From Liquorilactobacillus hordei DSM 19519 (GTDB lineage: Bacteria; Bacillota; Bacilli; Lactobacillales; Lactobacillaceae), in NCBI RefSeq assembly GCF_019443985.1, contig NZ_CP049303.1, forward strand, positions 62,001 to 126,000: DNA of 64,000 nucleotides, in the 5' to 3' direction. The notes under the pieces are model-generated. The model was not told where the DNA came from, ran no database searches, and was given only the letters and a program-made list of their open reading frames with translations. Position numbers and translations under genes: made by a program. How positions within the stretch are numbered: position 1 is the first letter of the stretch; each line of letters opens with the position of its first letter. Positions 50,434 to 59,325 of this stretch are shown one piece after another.

Positions 50434-51624
50434 GTGAGAAGTTTTAATTTTAGGGCAACTGTCCTTATTTTAATTGCCTTTGTTTTAGGATGTAGTGAAT
50501 TCATTGTTGTTGGTATCTTGAATGATCTCGCACATCAATTCGATAAATCAGTAACCTCCGTTGGTTACCTAGTAACAATTTTTGCTTTTGTCTATGCCTT
50601 CTCTACTCCCATATTGACTGCTTTAATTGGAAAATTCCGTTACTTTTGGTCGTTATTTTGGTTTATGATTATCTTTATTTTAAGTAATCTAATGAGTCTT
50701 TTCGCACCAAGTTACGATTGGTTACTTGCTTCACGAATTATAACTGGAACTGTTTCAGGTATTATTATTTCACTTGCCCTAACTTTTGCTAATCTAATTG
50801 CACCGCTCGAAAAACGTGCATGGTTGGTTTCGTGGGTCTTTTCAGGATTCAGTATTGCTTCAGTTTTTGGTGTTCCATTGAGCACCTGGATTAGTACTAC
50901 TTTCAATTGGCGAATTTCTTTTGCCGTAATTACGGTTATCAGTATCATTACATTAATCCTATTTACGTTGAGCATGCCTAAATCACCAATTGCCAAGAGT
51001 AGCAAATTGCTTGCACAAATCAGTCTTGTCCGTGATTCACGTGTCTGGTTAGGATCTTTACTTGTGATGCTAAGTGCAAGTGGTATTTATGTATTCTATA
51101 CCTATTTGCGTTCCATTCTAACAACTGAATTAGGGTTCTCAACTAGCAGTCTAAGTATCCTATTGTTTGTCTTTGGACTGATGTCAATCATTAGTAATCA
51201 GGCAAGCGGGTATCTTGCAGAAAATAACGGACTTTTGCGGATGCCATTCGTTTATTTCTCTCAGGTAGTTTTGTTTATTTTGATGATATTTTTGCCTCAT
51301 GTAAAATGGCTGGGACTCCTATTAATTCTTATTTTGGGAATCACAATGTATCTATTGAATGCTCCTGTTCAAGTCCATTTTTTTAGTGTTGCAGAAAAAG
51401 AATATCCTCAGTCACTAGTTCTCTCGTCCTCCCTAAACTCCATCTTCTTTAACTTCGGGATTTCACTTGGTTCCGCAACTGGTGGAATTTTGGTTGCAAA
51501 TCATGGATTAATTGCAATTGGCCCTGGAGCAAGTGGTTTTGCATTTTTAGCAATCATAACTTCAATTCTTCTAAACAAAGAAATTGCCCGGCATAATAAG
51601 CTAAGAAACGAGGTCAAAAGTTAA
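50434..51624 (+). CDS. MFS transporter, DHA1 type
   Basis: Twelve-helix efflux or sugar-export type MFS protein of 396 residues (FVLGCSEFIVVGILNDLAHQF at helix 1, VGYLVTIFAFVYAFSTPILTAL, SRIITGTVSGIIISLALTFA, GVPLSTWISTTFNWRISF, the A-G-x-P-x-G-type helix 5). Similar to AraJ/YdhP/PbuE-type exporters; as it is divergent from a purine permease-PRTase operon, a purine base or nucleoside exporter (PbuE-like) is possible. GTG 50434 is preferred, 10 bases after GGAGGGAG. Repeat copy F follows directly. Confidence 0.8.
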   Translation: MRSFNFRATVLILIAFVLGCSEFIVVGILNDLAHQFDKSVTSVGYLVTIFAFVYAFSTPILTALIGKFRYFWSLFWFMIIFILSNLMSLFAPSYDWLLASRIITGTVSGIIISLALTFANLIAPLEKRAWLVSWVFSGFSIASVFGVPLSTWISTTFNWRISFAVITVISIITLILFTLSMPKSPIAKSSKLLAQISLVRDSRVWLGSLLVMLSASGIYVFYTYLRSILTTELGFSTSSLSILLFVFGLMSIISNQASGYLAENNGLLRMPFVYFSQVVLFILMIFLPHVKWLGLLLILILGITMYLLNAPVQVHFFSVAEKEYPQSLVLSSSLNSIFFNFGISLGSATGGILVANHGLIAIGPGASGFAFLAIITSILLNKEIARHNKLRNEVKS

Positions 51625-51657
51625 AATTTACTGACCTGTTTCTTATAAAACATTCAA

Positions 51658-51783
51658 CGTGTGACATAGGTCGGGAAAATTTGAGTACTAATTCGAAATT
51701 AGACAGAGAATTTTGAATATATATATATATCCGAAATAAATAAAGCGAGTGGGTCAAAAGTTAACTTTTGATTCACTCGTTTT
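51658..51783 (+). repeat. Structured intergenic repeat, copy F (short form)
   Basis: CGTGTGACATAGGTCGGGAA, AATTTGAGTACTAATTCGAA, ATTAGACAGAGAATTTTGAA, an ATATATATAT run, CCGAAATAAATAAAGCGAGT and a final hairpin CGAGTGGGTCAAAAGTTAAC/TTTTGATTCACTCG followed by TTTTTTG. Acts as a probable terminator of the MFS gene. Confidence 0.83.
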
Positions 51784-51833
51784 TTGCGTTTTTTGATGAA
51801 AATATTGCACAAGACAGATTATTTTTAATTTGT

Positions 51834-51860
51834 TGAAACTTTTCATATCATTAAAACGTC
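51834..51860 (+). promoter_or_regulatory. ECF-type promoter, probably autoregulated
   Basis: TGAAAC (51834-51839), 17-base gap, CGTC (51857-51860). The TGAAAC...CGTC pair is the signature of SigV/SigW-type ECF promoters in Firmicutes, and it lies 27 bases before an ECF sigma gene, which supports self-activation. Confidence 0.82.
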
Positions 51861-51886
51861 TAATATATTAAGAACCGCGAAAGTTG

Positions 51887-52417
51887 GTGAACATTATCTT
51901 TAACAGACTGCAGACAAGAAAGAAACTAAAAAATAATGTTAATGCACTTGAACAACTTGTTACACATGAATATGAGAAAATGTACCGTATCGCATTAAGT
52001 TATACACATCATCATCATGATGCACTTGATCTTATTCAAACAAGCTTCAATAAAGCATTACTATCATTGCAAAAAAATAGTGATATTCAAAATATTCAGG
52101 GATGGTACTATCGCATTTTAATTAATACCTGCAAAGATGCATGGCGAAAGAAGCAACATGAACCAACTAGCATCGATATTTCGGTAGAAAAAGTTACTCA
52201 AAGCAATGCCACGATAACAAGACTGGAACTTAATGAAGTCATTGCAAAATTAGATTCTCCTGAAAAGGAAATCATTTTATTGAAGTTTTTTGAAGGCTTC
52301 ACACTAGAAGAAACTGCAATTATTTTGGATATGAATGTGAATACCGTTAAAACAAAAATGTATCGTGCATTGAATCGATTACGACAAATTCTCGAAAATA
52401 AGGAGGGAACTCTTTGA
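51887..52417 (+). CDS. sigV: ECF sigma factor (SigV-like)
   Basis: About 176 residues with region 2 (YEKMYRIALSYTHHHHDALDLIQTSF, in parts about 30-60), region 2.4 (IQGWYYRILINTCKDAWRKK) and region 4 (LDSPEKEIILLKFFEGFTLEETA, NVNTVKTKMYRALNRLR). Start is GTG 51887 or TTG 51884; no ribosome-binding site is clear, which hints at low or regulated translation. It overlaps the anti-sigma gene by 4 bases. Symbol by resemblance of the pair to SigV/RsiV. Confidence 0.85.
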   Translation: MNIIFNRLQTRKKLKNNVNALEQLVTHEYEKMYRIALSYTHHHHDALDLIQTSFNKALLSLQKNSDIQNIQGWYYRILINTCKDAWRKKQHEPTSIDISVEKVTQSNATITRLELNEVIAKLDSPEKEIILLKFFEGFTLEETAIILDMNVNTVKTKMYRALNRLRQILENKEGTL

Positions 52418-53307
52418 AAACAACAAAGGATATACTTAGTTCATTTAGGAAGACATATGTTTCAGTTCCTGTTTCTGAAGACACTAAGAACCATATTATT
52501 AAGACTTTTGCTTCCGAAGAAAAGAAATTCTTCCGTAAACTTCGGCTCATATTCTGGGAACGTTTTGCGGCTGGAACAATCGGCGTTTTCGCAATCTGTT
52601 TACTTCTGGCAATCACAATTCCACCTATCCGTAGTTTTGCAGCTGAATTGCCAGTCATTGGCAAATTTGTCAGAATACTGAGCGGGACAAATTATCATAA
52701 TAATAACAGCCACCATAGTATTAATATTAAGACTCCTTACATTGATTCAAAAAACAAGGCACTTGCATCCTTAAACAAAAAGTATCTTGCAGATTCGAAG
52801 AAAAAATATCAGATACTTGAAAAGGATATCAAGATTAACAAAAATAAGAAAATTAGTGTCACAAGTAGCTACCAAAAACTTGTAGACGATCGCCGCTTCT
52901 TAGTACTTGAGCGTCAGTCAACTAAGACAATGGCAGATTCAGAAACAACCTTACTATACGATACAATTGATAAACAAGCAGGAACAGTTGTAACCCTGCC
53001 ATTACTCTTTAAATCCAAACACTATATCACAGTAATCAGTGATCAAATTGAAAAGCAGATTAAAAAACAGGTAAAATCTTCAGCCAATAAATATTATTGG
53101 ACAAAAAAAGACCTATCTGAGGGAGTGGGTACAAAGGGACTTATCTTAAACGCTAAACATAGCTTTTACATCAATCAGAATCATCAATTGGTCATTGTTT
53201 TTCAACAATTTTCAATTGCTCCCGGTTACATGGGAACACCAAAATTCACGATACCAACTGACTCAATTAAACATTTGCTCATAAATCCTAATTATTTGAA
53301 TAAATAA
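52414..53307 (+). CDS. rsiV: Membrane anti-sigma factor, RsiV-like (DUF3298)
   Basis: 297 residues: cytoplasmic N-terminus of about 50, one transmembrane helix at about 51-73 (GTIGVFAICLLLAITI), and an extracellular domain of about 220 residues whose end, FSIAPGYMGTPKFTIPTDSI, is the DUF3298 signature of RsiV. RsiV holds SigV at the membrane and is cleaved when lysozyme binds its outer domain; a similar envelope-stress role is inferred here. AAGGAGG lies just upstream of the start. A good terminator follows. Confidence 0.85.
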   Translation: MKTTKDILSSFRKTYVSVPVSEDTKNHIIKTFASEEKKFFRKLRLIFWERFAAGTIGVFAICLLLAITIPPIRSFAAELPVIGKFVRILSGTNYHNNNSHHSINIKTPYIDSKNKALASLNKKYLADSKKKYQILEKDIKINKNKKISVTSSYQKLVDDRRFLVLERQSTKTMADSETTLLYDTIDKQAGTVVTLPLLFKSKHYITVISDQIEKQIKKQVKSSANKYYWTKKDLSEGVGTKGLILNAKHSFYINQNHQLVIVFQQFSIAPGYMGTPKFTIPTDSIKHLLINPNYLNK

Positions 53308-53369
53308 AAAAGCTTCCACTTAATCAAGATTTGGTAATTAACCAAATAATTGATGAGGGAAGTTTTTTT
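53306..53369. terminator. Rho-independent terminator
   Basis: AAAAAAGCTTCCACTTAATC (with AA) pairs with TTGATGAGGGAAGTTTTTTT, and an inner ATTTGGT/ACCAAAT stem fills the loop. Between convergent rsiV-like and DUF1129 genes. Confidence 0.85.
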
Positions 53370-53460
53370 AGTTCGCATCATACTAGCAAGGATCATCTTT
53401 CTTTATAATGTTATTTTCTTATGCTCACTGAACTATGTTATACCTTACCTGATATTCACA

Positions 53461-54171
53461 TTAAAATGGAGTACTCTTAATGTCATACTTCTTTTTTAAG
53501 AAATAGCGTAAACCGAACATTAATACAGCCAAAACAACATATACAACAGGCTGCAGCGTCTGATTAATTACTCCAGGAACATTCACAACAAGCGTATATG
53601 CCGTTACCCAGATAATAACTAAGACGAGTGACAATAACATTGTCTTCCAAAACGGTACTTTCCTGCCGCTAGTTCTACGGTCACCTGCAACCCGATAGAA
53701 GTAGGCCATTGCAACACCGGCAATAACCGAAGTAACAATTAGTGTCAGGAAACCACCATTAATCTGCGATGAATTTGGTGAGAATTGTTGCAAGATTGCA
53801 TACATGATACAAAACATTATGAACATCATTAAGCCATTGTCCAAGGCAATCTTCCAAAATGGTGTTGCCGTTGGAGCCTTCTTTGGCCCCTTGATAATAT
53901 TTTCAGCTTTTTCACTTACAGTTCCATAAAGCTTTGTAGCAGTCACACCTTGACGCTGTTTTTCTTTAAGTTCTTCAGTTATCGATTGCAGAGCTTCTTC
54001 AATTCTTTGACTTGGAACATTTTTTTCTTCAAGGACCTTTTTTAATTTAAACAAATATTCTGCATTACGTTTCGTTAAATCAGCAGCATCCGTTTTTGCA
54101 ACTGTCTCCGTCACATTTTCTGCATCGGGGATAGTTTGTTTATTTTCAGTTTCTTTATTATTTTCTGCCAA
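53461..54171 (-). CDS. DUF1129 family membrane protein
   Basis: 236 residues: charged N-terminal part of about 100 residues with helical KRNAEYLFKLKKVLEEKNVP and GVTATKLYGTVSEKAENI, then five hydrophobic helices. DUF1129 proteins are found in Lactobacillales and regularly follow ychF in this chromosomal region; function unknown. 26 bases after ychF, so probably the last gene of the rsmG-to-DUF1129 run. Confidence 0.85.
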   Translation of the reverse strand: MAENNKETENKQTIPDAENVTETVAKTDAADLTKRNAEYLFKLKKVLEEKNVPSQRIEEALQSITEELKEKQRQGVTATKLYGTVSEKAENIIKGPKKAPTATPFWKIALDNGLMMFIMFCIMYAILQQFSPNSSQINGGFLTLIVTSVIAGVAMAYFYRVAGDRRTSGRKVPFWKTMLLSLVLVIIWVTAYTLVVNVPGVINQTLQPVVYVVLAVLMFGLRYFLKKKYDIKSTPF

Positions 54172-54197
54172 GATAATCCCATCCTTTTACATAATTA

Positions 54198-55298
54198 CTA
54201 TACATTAAACCTAAATTCAATAATATCGCCATCTTGAACCACATATTCTTTTCCTTCAGAGCGAAGACGACCAGCTTCACGCACAGCAGCTACACTGCCA
54301 TGTTGGTCTAAGTCTTCAAATGAGAATGTCTCAGCGCGGATAAATCCTCGTTCAAAATCAGAATGAATTATTCCTGCAACCTGTGGTGCTTTCATTCCTT
54401 GCTTAAATGTCCATGCGCGCGTTTCCTTCCCGCCAGCAGTAAAGAATGTGGCTAGTCCTAACAATTTATATGCTGCCTTAATTAATCGATCTAAGCCTGA
54501 TTCTTCAACACCTTCAGCTTCAAGAAAATCCTTCTTATCTGCATCGTCTAATTGTGCAATCTCTTCTTCTGTTTTTGCACTAACTGCCAGCATTTGTGAG
54601 CCTTCATCTGCAGCAAATTGCTGAATCTGCTGCACATAACTATTAGAACTAGGATCTGCCATATCTTCTTCAGCAATATTGGCAACATACAAAACTGGTT
54701 TTGATGTTAACAGGAATAATCCCTTAACAATTTTTTGTTCTTCTTCTTCGAACTCAAGTGAACGTACTGGTTTTCCAGCCTCTAGCACTGGTTTGATTTT
54801 TTGTAATACACTAAATTCAGCTACTGCTTCTTTGTCTTTCGTCCGGGCAACTTTTTCAACTCTAGCATAGCGCTTGTTAACACTTTCTAAATCTGCCAGA
54901 ATCAATTCCAGATTAATAGTATCGATATCATCTAAAGGATCAACTTTATTGCTGACATGCGTGATGTTATCATCGTCAAAGGCACGAACAACATGTACAA
55001 TTGCATCAACTTGGCGGATGTTCTCTAAGAATTTGTTACCTAGTCCTTCACCCTTACTTGCCCCCTTGACAATTCCTGCAATATCAGTAAATTCAAAGGT
55101 TGTACGAATAATTTTCTTTGCTGGGATAAGTTCATCAATTCTTGCCAAGCGTTGATCTGGTACTTCAACCATCCCTACATTAGGATCAATTGTAGCAAAC
55201 GGATAGTTGGCCATCTCCGCTCCTGCATTAGTAATCGCATTAAACAATGTTGATTTTCCAACATTAGGTAATCCCACAATTCCAGCTGTTAATGACAT
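54198..55298 (-). CDS. ychF: Redox-regulated ATPase YchF (Obg-like)
   Basis: Universally conserved P-loop ATPase that binds ribosomes. G1 GLPNVGKSTLFNAIT, G3 DIAGIVKGASKGEGLG, the unusual G4 that prefers ATP (NIAEED in place of NKxD), and the C-terminal TGS domain (FFTAGGKETRAWTFKQGMKAPQVAG, in parts). Length 366 is standard. Located directly after parB and DUF951, the normal order in Firmicutes. Confidence 0.95.
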   Translation of the reverse strand: MSLTAGIVGLPNVGKSTLFNAITNAGAEMANYPFATIDPNVGMVEVPDQRLARIDELIPAKKIIRTTFEFTDIAGIVKGASKGEGLGNKFLENIRQVDAIVHVVRAFDDDNITHVSNKVDPLDDIDTINLELILADLESVNKRYARVEKVARTKDKEAVAEFSVLQKIKPVLEAGKPVRSLEFEEEEQKIVKGLFLLTSKPVLYVANIAEEDMADPSSNSYVQQIQQFAADEGSQMLAVSAKTEEEIAQLDDADKKDFLEAEGVEESGLDRLIKAAYKLLGLATFFTAGGKETRAWTFKQGMKAPQVAGIIHSDFERGFIRAETFSFEDLDQHGSVAAVREAGRLRSEGKEYVVQDGDIIEFRFNV

Positions 55299-55316
55299 AA
55301 TTTAATTCACTCTTTC

Positions 55317-55523
55317 TTATTCTTCAATATTTGCTTTTTTTAGTATTTTCTTTAGCTTACGGTTGAATTCACGCCGAGGCAACATTACTAAGTGACCGCA
55401 GCCAGTACATTTAATCTTAATGTCCATCCCCAACCTAATGATTTCCCAACTATTAGTGCCACAAGGATGCGGCTTTTTCATCTCAACAACATCACGTAAT
55501 TCATATTCAGCTTGCATTCTCAT
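55317..55523 (-). CDS. DUF951 family protein
   Basis: Small 68-residue protein with a conserved core: VVEMKKPHPCGTNSWEI, GMDIKIKCTGCGHLVMLPR with three Cys that suggest a zinc site. DUF951 genes lie between parB and ychF in most Firmicutes; role unknown. Confidence 0.92.
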   Translation of the reverse strand: MRMQAEYELRDVVEMKKPHPCGTNSWEIIRLGMDIKIKCTGCGHLVMLPRREFNRKLKKILKKANIEE

Positions 55524-55543
55524 ACCTCCACCTATTCTAATGG

Positions 55544-56425
55544 TTAATCAAGATTTATTCCAAGTATATCCATGATTCGATTGAAGTCAGATGTCGATAA
55601 GTAATCAATCTCAATCTTGCCCTTACCTTGTCTAGAACTTGTTTTAACTGCAACTTTTGTTCCGAACTTCTCTCGTAATGCATTCTCACTTTGCTCATAA
55701 TAAACCGCATTTGGATCTTTTTTTATTTTTTTTGCCGTTTTTTTATCGTCACCATTCATTTTAGCAACTAATTGTTCAAGCTGACGTACAGTTAGATTAT
55801 CGGCAACCGTCTTCTTCGCAACCGGAATAACCTGTTTCTTGTCTTTCAAAGCTAACAATGTACGTGCCTGTCCCATTGACAATTCTTCTTGTTGCAGCAT
55901 ATCTTTAACTTCTTTGGGTAAGCCTAATAGTCTTAAATAATTAGCAATATATGGTCTGCTTTTTCCAAGTCGTTCAGAAACCTGTGCCTGGGTAAGTTGC
56001 AACTTACCCATCAAGGTATTATAAGCCTGCGCTTCTTCAAGCGGTGTCAAATCTTCACGTTGTAAATTTTCAAGAATTGCAATTTCCATCATACTTGCTT
56101 CATCAATCTCACGAATAATCGCAGGAATACTCTTCTTTTCTGCCAATTTAGAAGCACGAAAACGTCTTTCACCAGAAATTATCTCGTAACCCTTAACACT
56201 CGATTTGCGTACAATGATTGGCTGAAAAACACCGGATTTCTTAATTGAAACAGAGAGTTCAGATAATGCTTCCTCATCAAATATCTTGCGTGGTTGGTAA
56301 GGATTCGGACGAATATCATCCAAGGCTATCTCCGTAACAACCTCTTTACCATCATCGACTTGTTCTAAGTCTTGAAAAAGCGCTTCGATTCCTCTGCCAA
56401 GGCCTTTATTATTTTTATTCACCAT
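55544..56425 (-). CDS. parB: Chromosome partitioning protein ParB (Spo0J)
   Basis: CTP-dependent DNA clamp that binds parS and spreads. ParB/Sulfiredoxin domain at about residues 30-120 with ENLQREDLTPLEEA and GERRFRASKLA (CTP-binding motifs), HTH at about 140-165 (LTQAQVSERLGKSRPYIANYLRLLGLP), C-terminal dimerisation domain. GLGRGIEALF at the start is the ParA-stimulating motif. 293 residues; overlaps parA by 11 bases. Confidence 0.96.
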   Translation of the reverse strand: MVNKNNKGLGRGIEALFQDLEQVDDGKEVVTEIALDDIRPNPYQPRKIFDEEALSELSVSIKKSGVFQPIIVRKSSVKGYEIISGERRFRASKLAEKKSIPAIIREIDEASMMEIAILENLQREDLTPLEEAQAYNTLMGKLQLTQAQVSERLGKSRPYIANYLRLLGLPKEVKDMLQQEELSMGQARTLLALKDKKQVIPVAKKTVADNLTVRQLEQLVAKMNGDDKKTAKKIKKDPNAVYYEQSENALREKFGTKVAVKTSSRQGKGKIEIDYLSTSDFNRIMDILGINLD

Positions 56426-57182
56426 GATTAGCCAATACCTCCTTTGCTAATGCCATATATTCCTTGGCACCTCTTGATGCGGGGTCATAATCAACAATTG
56501 CGAGCCCATGACTTGGTGCTTCTGACAAACGAACATTTCTCGGAATCACTGTCTTGTAGACCTTATCCTTGAAGAACTTCTGTACTTCATCAACAACTTG
56601 TGAGCCCAGATTGGTTCGTGCATCCAACATTGTCATTAGAACACCTTCAATTGCCAATTGCGGGTTAAAATGTTTTTGGACAAGCTTAATTGTATTTATC
56701 AGTTGACTAAGTCCTTCTAGTGCATAATACTCGCTTTGGACTGGAATCAAGATTGAATCACTGGCACTAAAAGCATTAATAGTTAGTAAGCCAAGAGAAG
56801 GAGGACAGTCAATCAGAATATAATCATATGTGTCTTTAATCTGCTTAACAGCATCCAACAATCGCGATTCTCGCGCCATCTGCGAGGTTAACTCAATCTC
56901 TGCGCCTGACAATTGAATCGTTGCAGGAACAATATCTAGCCCCTTATGACTTGTGGCAATAATCGTATCAGCAATTGGATACTCATTAACTAAAACATCA
57001 TAAATGTCTTTCTCAATCTCTGTTTTGTGAACTCCAACACCGCTTGTAGCATTTCCCTGTGCATCTGAATCAATCAATAAGACTTTCTTGCCTAGGTCTG
57101 CCAGACAAGCTCCCAAGTTGACGCTTGTGGTTGTCTTGCCTACGCCACCTTTTTGGTTGGCAAGTGCTATTACAATCCCCAT
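56415..57182 (-). CDS. parA: Chromosome partitioning ATPase ParA (Soj)
   Basis: Deviant Walker A ATPase, 255 residues: ALANQKGGVGKTTTSVNLGA at the N-terminus (both signature lysines), LLIDSDAQGNAT, and YILIDCPPSLGLLT. Acts with ParB in origin segregation and regulates DnaA in Bacillus. AGGAGGG lies upstream of the ATG. Confidence 0.96.
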   Translation of the reverse strand: MGIVIALANQKGGVGKTTTSVNLGACLADLGKKVLLIDSDAQGNATSGVGVHKTEIEKDIYDVLVNEYPIADTIIATSHKGLDIVPATIQLSGAEIELTSQMARESRLLDAVKQIKDTYDYILIDCPPSLGLLTINAFSASDSILIPVQSEYYALEGLSQLINTIKLVQKHFNPQLAIEGVLMTMLDARTNLGSQVVDEVQKFFKDKVYKTVIPRNVRLSEAPSHGLAIVDYDPASRGAKEYMALAKEVLANHGE

Positions 57183-57205
57183 GTTTTTCTGACCCTCCTA
57201 TAACT

Positions 57206-58057
57206 TTATTTGTCTTCTTGCTGTTTTTTATCAACTGGAATGTCAATCACGATTCGATGAAAACCGGGAACCTCTTCTTCATGTGTCTTGACCTTCATTC
57301 CATTTTCCTTAATCAGCTTAACTGACTTCTTAATCGTATTTACCGCGATCCGTGTATCGTGAAGTGCCTTATTACGTTGAGTTTTCTTCTTAATTTGATT
57401 AACTGGCTGTTCCTTTTTTTCTAATTCTTTAAGGACAAGTGCCTCTGTTTCTTTAACTGTTAATTGCTTGTCAATGACCTGCTTTATTACCTCAATTTGC
57501 TTCTCATCTTCCAAGCTCAGCACACTGCGACCGTGACGTTCCAAGACTTTTCGTTGCATAATCACCCGCTGGACATAAGGTGCCAACTTGAGTAATCGCA
57601 ATTTATTTGCAACAAATGATTGGCTCTTGCCAAGTGCTTTAGCCAGCTCGGTTTGTGTCAGCTTATTTAATTCCATCAGTTCATGGTAGGCCTTAGCTTC
57701 TTCAATTGCAGTCAAGCTCTCACGCTGTAAATTCTCAATTACCGCAAGTGACGCAGCTTCTGTATCAGTCATTTCTTTGACAATTGCTGAAATCTTTTCC
57801 CATTGTAGCAATGAAACAGCTCTAAAACGTCTTTCACCAGCAATAATTTCGAACTGATTTTCCTGATACTCTCTTACAATAATCGGTTGTAACAAACCAT
57901 GGTCGCGAATTGTATTAGCCAACTCGACAATTTTCTCTTCTTCAAAAACCTTCCGTGGTTGAAATCTATTAGGCACAATCTGTGAAAGTTCAATTTCTCT
58001 TACTGATTGTGTCTGGACTTCTGTTTTTTTATCTTTATTCCAAAATGAAAATGCCAC
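57206..58057 (-). CDS. noc: Nucleoid occlusion protein Noc
   Basis: ParB paralog of 283 residues that binds Noc-box sites and prevents division over the nucleoid. The N-terminus MAFSFWNKDKK is an amphipathic membrane-targeting helix typical of Noc and absent from ParB; GERRFRAVSLLQWEKI, ENLQRESLTAIEEAKAYHEL and the HTH LTQTELAKALGKSQSFVANKLRLLKL follow. Position directly between rsmG and parA is the standard one. Confidence 0.93.
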   Translation of the reverse strand: MAFSFWNKDKKTEVQTQSVREIELSQIVPNRFQPRKVFEEEKIVELANTIRDHGLLQPIIVREYQENQFEIIAGERRFRAVSLLQWEKISAIVKEMTDTEAASLAVIENLQRESLTAIEEAKAYHELMELNKLTQTELAKALGKSQSFVANKLRLLKLAPYVQRVIMQRKVLERHGRSVLSLEDEKQIEVIKQVIDKQLTVKETEALVLKELEKKEQPVNQIKKKTQRNKALHDTRIAVNTIKKSVKLIKENGMKVKTHEEEVPGFHRIVIDIPVDKKQQEDK

Positions 58058-58086
58058 TATCGTTTCCTCCTCGAATGTTTATTAGT

Positions 58087-58815
58087 CTACCCTAACAGAG
58101 GCTTCTTCCCAGGTGTACCTGCTTTTCTAGGATACTTCACAGGTGTTTTTTTGATCTTATTAATCTCAATGATATGACGTTCATCGCCTGTTACAGGAAG
58201 TATTAATTTATCATCCTTAGCGAATTTACCGCCCAATGTCTTGATTGCAAATTGCGCTTCATCTAGTTCCGCTCCAGCTTTTTGAGCCTTCAACGCAACG
58301 AAGCTTCCACCGACTTTTACCAAGGGAAGGCATAACTCAGCCAAAACATTAAGACGTGCAACAGCTCGAGCCGTTACAATATCGAAGTTCTCACGGAATT
58401 GACTCTTCTTACCTGCAAATTCTTCTGCTCGTGCATGAAAGAAAGATACACCAGTCAATCCGAGGTTATTAGCTAACTGATCTAGGAAAAGAATTCGTTT
58501 ATTCAAAGAATCCACAATTGTAATCTCCAATTGCGGAAAAGCTATTTTCAGAGGAATTGATGGAAAACCTGCTCCCGCCCCTACATCACATAAGGTCAAC
58601 GATTCTTCTTGTAATCGTGGAATTGCTACACCCGTCAGAATCGAGTCGAAGAAATGCTTTAGATACACTTCATTTTTTTCAGTGATTGCCGTTAGATTAG
58701 TGTGCGCATTAAAATCGACTAGCAACTGGAAGTATTGTTCATATTGTTGCATTTGGTGGTTGTCTAATTCTATTCCTAAGTTCAAAAGAGCCTGTTTAAA
58801 TTCTGTTGGATTCAT
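58087..58815 (-). CDS. rsmG: 16S rRNA (guanine527-N7)-methyltransferase RsmG
   Basis: SAM-dependent methylation of G527 of 16S rRNA (GidB). 242 residues: [12 protein letters not shown], motif [20 protein letters not shown], the SAM-binding acidic strand [13 protein letters not shown], and [22 protein letters not shown]. First gene of the partition block; its upstream region has everted parS half-sites. Confidence 0.95.
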   Translation of the reverse strand: MNPTEFKQALLNLGIELDNHQMQQYEQYFQLLVDFNAHTNLTAITEKNEVYLKHFFDSILTGVAIPRLQEESLTLCDVGAGAGFPSIPLKIAFPQLEITIVDSLNKRILFLDQLANNLGLTGVSFFHARAEEFAGKKSQFRENFDIVTARAVARLNVLAELCLPLVKVGGSFVALKAQKAGAELDEAQFAIKTLGGKFAKDDKLILPVTGDERHIIEINKIKKTPVKYPRKAGTPGKKPLLG

Positions 58816-58864
58816 ATTGTCCCTCTTAATATTTCTTGCGATTTATCATATTCGTTTGCATTTT

Positions 58865-58884
58865 GTGAAACACAATTGTTTCAC
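58865..58884. promoter_or_regulatory. Everted parS half-sites upstream of rsmG
   Basis: GTGAAACA (58865-58872), CAAT, TGTTTCAC (58877-58884). The two 8-mers are exactly the halves of the consensus parS TGTTTCAC-GTGAAACA but in inside-out order with a 4-base gap. Located about 50 bases before the rsmG start; function as ParB site or as another operator is untested. Confidence 0.5.
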
Positions 58885-58899
58885 GAACTACTATTAGTT

Positions 58900-59320
58900 T
58901 ATGATACTTTTAAGGTTAATTCAAGGCTTTATGAATAACAAACTTATTGATTTATTGTTTGAGAAAAACAAATGACGTGTTTAATCTAATCACTAAAAAA
59001 GAAGCCCCTCAATATCTTTTTATTTCTTTACTTTGTACTGAATTTTATAATCTAACTTCTTATATAGTTCATATTTTTTGAGAGAAAGCTGTCTAATAAT
59101 TATGACAAGCAATGTGGAATATCATTCTGAATATCCAAAATAGTATTTTTATTATTTTTAATTTTTCAATTACGCTTTCAAGTAACAAAGAGAAAGTCTA
59201 ACAACCCTTCTTTTTATTCGCATGATTATTAACAAAGTAATTATTTTATCCAAAGTTAAACTACTAACAGTGAAATACCTAAAAATGATAAAATACAACT
59301 GATAATAATACTAAGGGGTG
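58900..59320. other. Intergenic region right of rsmG
   Basis: About 420 AT-rich bases. A short minus-strand open stretch at about 59025-59110 reading KKYELYKKLDYKIQYK before a stop could be the tail of a lost gene, but it has no start or clear homology. An AAGGGG site just before 59326 serves the next gene. Confidence 0.4.
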
Positions 59321-59325
59321 TGTAA

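Noticed and set aside
59025..59110. C-terminal fragment of an acetyltransferase-like gene on the minus strand
   Set aside because: About 20 residues with a plausible KLYKKLGY-like ending but no start and no upstream homology; too little to call.
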